Part shown: positions 6,525 through 6,651 of the stretch, in pieces | Position numbering within the stretch: the first letter of the stretch is position 1 | How the letters are laid out: each line of letters starts with the position of its first letter | Origin: CAYQJV01 sp964417925 | Lineage (GTDB): Bacteria; Hydrothermota; Tepidihabitantia; B3-TA06; CAYQJV01 | Length of the DNA stretch: 6,651 nucleotides | Assembly: GCA_964417925.1 (NCBI GenBank) | Contig: CAYQJV010000061.1 | Span: 1 to 6,651, forward strand | Direction: 5' to 3' | Position numbers and translations under genes: made by a program | Notes under the pieces: generated by a model | Databases searched by the model: none | What the model saw: the letters and a program-made list of their open reading frames with translations, nothing else | What the model was told of the DNA's origin: nothing

Positions 6525-6572
6525 ATATAGTCTAAATATAGTCTAAATATAGTCTAATAATATATAGTCTAA
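6525..6572. repeat. Four copies of an 11-bp direct repeat (ATATAGTCTAA)
   Basis: Perfect copies of ATATAGTCTAA occur at 6525-6535, 6536-6546, 6547-6557 and 6562-6572. The first three abut and the fourth is set off by four bases. A period of 11 bp is about one helical turn, so all three abutting copies present the same DNA face. Arrays of this kind serve as multimeric regulator sites (as with PhoB-type 11-bp boxes) or iterons, though they can also be plain slippage repeats. Each copy contains TATAGT, a five-of-six match to a -10 hexamer, but no suitably spaced -35 was found. Confidence 0.7.
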
Positions 6573-6575
6573 GCC

Positions 6576-6610
6576 CCCTTGAAATCCTTATACATCAAGG
6601 GTTTCAAGGG
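6576..6610 (+). promoter_or_regulatory. Alternative hairpins overlapping a Shine-Dalgarno sequence
   Basis: CCCTTGAAA (6576-6584) can pair perfectly with TTTCAAGGG (6602-6610), a 9-bp stem. Its first seven bases can instead pair with TCAAGGG at 6595-6601, a 7-bp stem. Because both partners compete for the same 5' strand, the two hairpins are mutually exclusive. The distal partner contains AAGGG (6606-6610), a good Shine-Dalgarno sequence five bases before the ATG at 6616. The long form would hide it and the short form would expose it. A translational switch is an inference. No known riboswitch family was recognised. Confidence 0.4.
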
Positions 6611-6615
6611 ATAAA

Positions 6616-6651
6616 ATGTTTTCATTTCATGATATCTTTTGTTTTCATTTC
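6616..6651 (+). CDS. Possible start of a further gene, cut by the window edge
   Basis: An ATG at 6616 follows AAGGG with five bases between, a good spacing, and the frame stays open for the 12 codons available (MFSFHDIF followed by CFHF). Nothing can be said about the product, and 12 open codons are weak evidence. Its interest lies in the upstream structured region, which makes sense as a regulated leader only if a gene follows. Confidence 0.25.
   Translation, partial: MFSFHDIFCFHF
6617..6651. repeat. 12-bp direct repeat at the window edge
   Basis: TGTTTTCATTTC occurs at 6617-6628 and at 6640-6651, with a period of 23 bp. The second copy ends exactly at the window edge, so the repeat may be longer or have more copies. 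A 23-bp period is too short for a CRISPR repeat plus spacer. Confidence 0.5.

Noticed and set aside
6333..6530. 65-codon plus-strand frame starting with TTG
   Set aside because: Its Lys/Phe/Asn-rich composition simply reflects the A/T tract. It has no ribosome-binding site and it crosses the terminator-like hairpin.
6576..6651. CRISPR array or lone CRISPR repeat
   Set aside because: The palindromic-ended segment looks like a CRISPR repeat in shape, but it occurs once. The only direct repeats nearby have a 23-bp period, too short for repeat plus spacer. More downstream sequence would be needed.

Overview
The window is AT-rich and appears to come from a Gram-negative, probably thermophilic, anaerobic or chemolithotrophic bacterium. 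A TonB-dependent outer-membrane receptor shows that there is an outer membrane. The NtrC-type regulator and the AT-leaning codon use would fit the Thermodesulfobacteria or a nearby deltaproteobacterial-type lineage, but that placement is an impression and not something the sequence proves.

Layout. Positions 1-480 hold a decayed, internally deleted insertion sequence on the minus strand. Short pieces of an IS3-type OrfA and a probable OrfB remain between GGGTCA-type terminal motifs. Positions 504-6325 hold four plus-strand genes: a secreted periplasmic binding protein of the ABC_sub_bind (PF04392-like) type; a membrane histidine kinase with a CHASE8-like periplasmic domain; an NtrC-family sigma-54-dependent response regulator; and a TonB-dependent receptor. 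The kinase, regulator and receptor reading frames overlap (kinase/regulator by 23 nt, regulator/receptor by 8 nt), so these three are almost certainly co-transcribed and translationally coupled. The binding-protein gene lies 135 nt upstream of the kinase, and that gap contains a perfect hairpin, so it may be in the same transcript or a separate one.

Positions 6326-6651 carry no convincing complete gene but are unusually structured. In order they hold a weak terminator-like hairpin, an 81-base tract with only four G/C bases, an 8-bp-stem hairpin, four copies of an 11-bp repeat, and a pair of mutually exclusive inverted repeats. One of those inverted repeats buries the Shine-Dalgarno sequence of a possible gene that starts at 6616 and runs off the window.

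Proposed working model (inference): the outer-membrane receptor imports a ligand, the soluble binding protein captures it in the periplasm, and the kinase senses the ligand or the loaded binding protein. The kinase then phosphorylates the regulator, which activates sigma-54 promoters, possibly including those of this locus. No ABC permease or ATPase is encoded here, which favours a sensing role for the binding protein over a classical transport role. The ligand cannot be told from the sequence.
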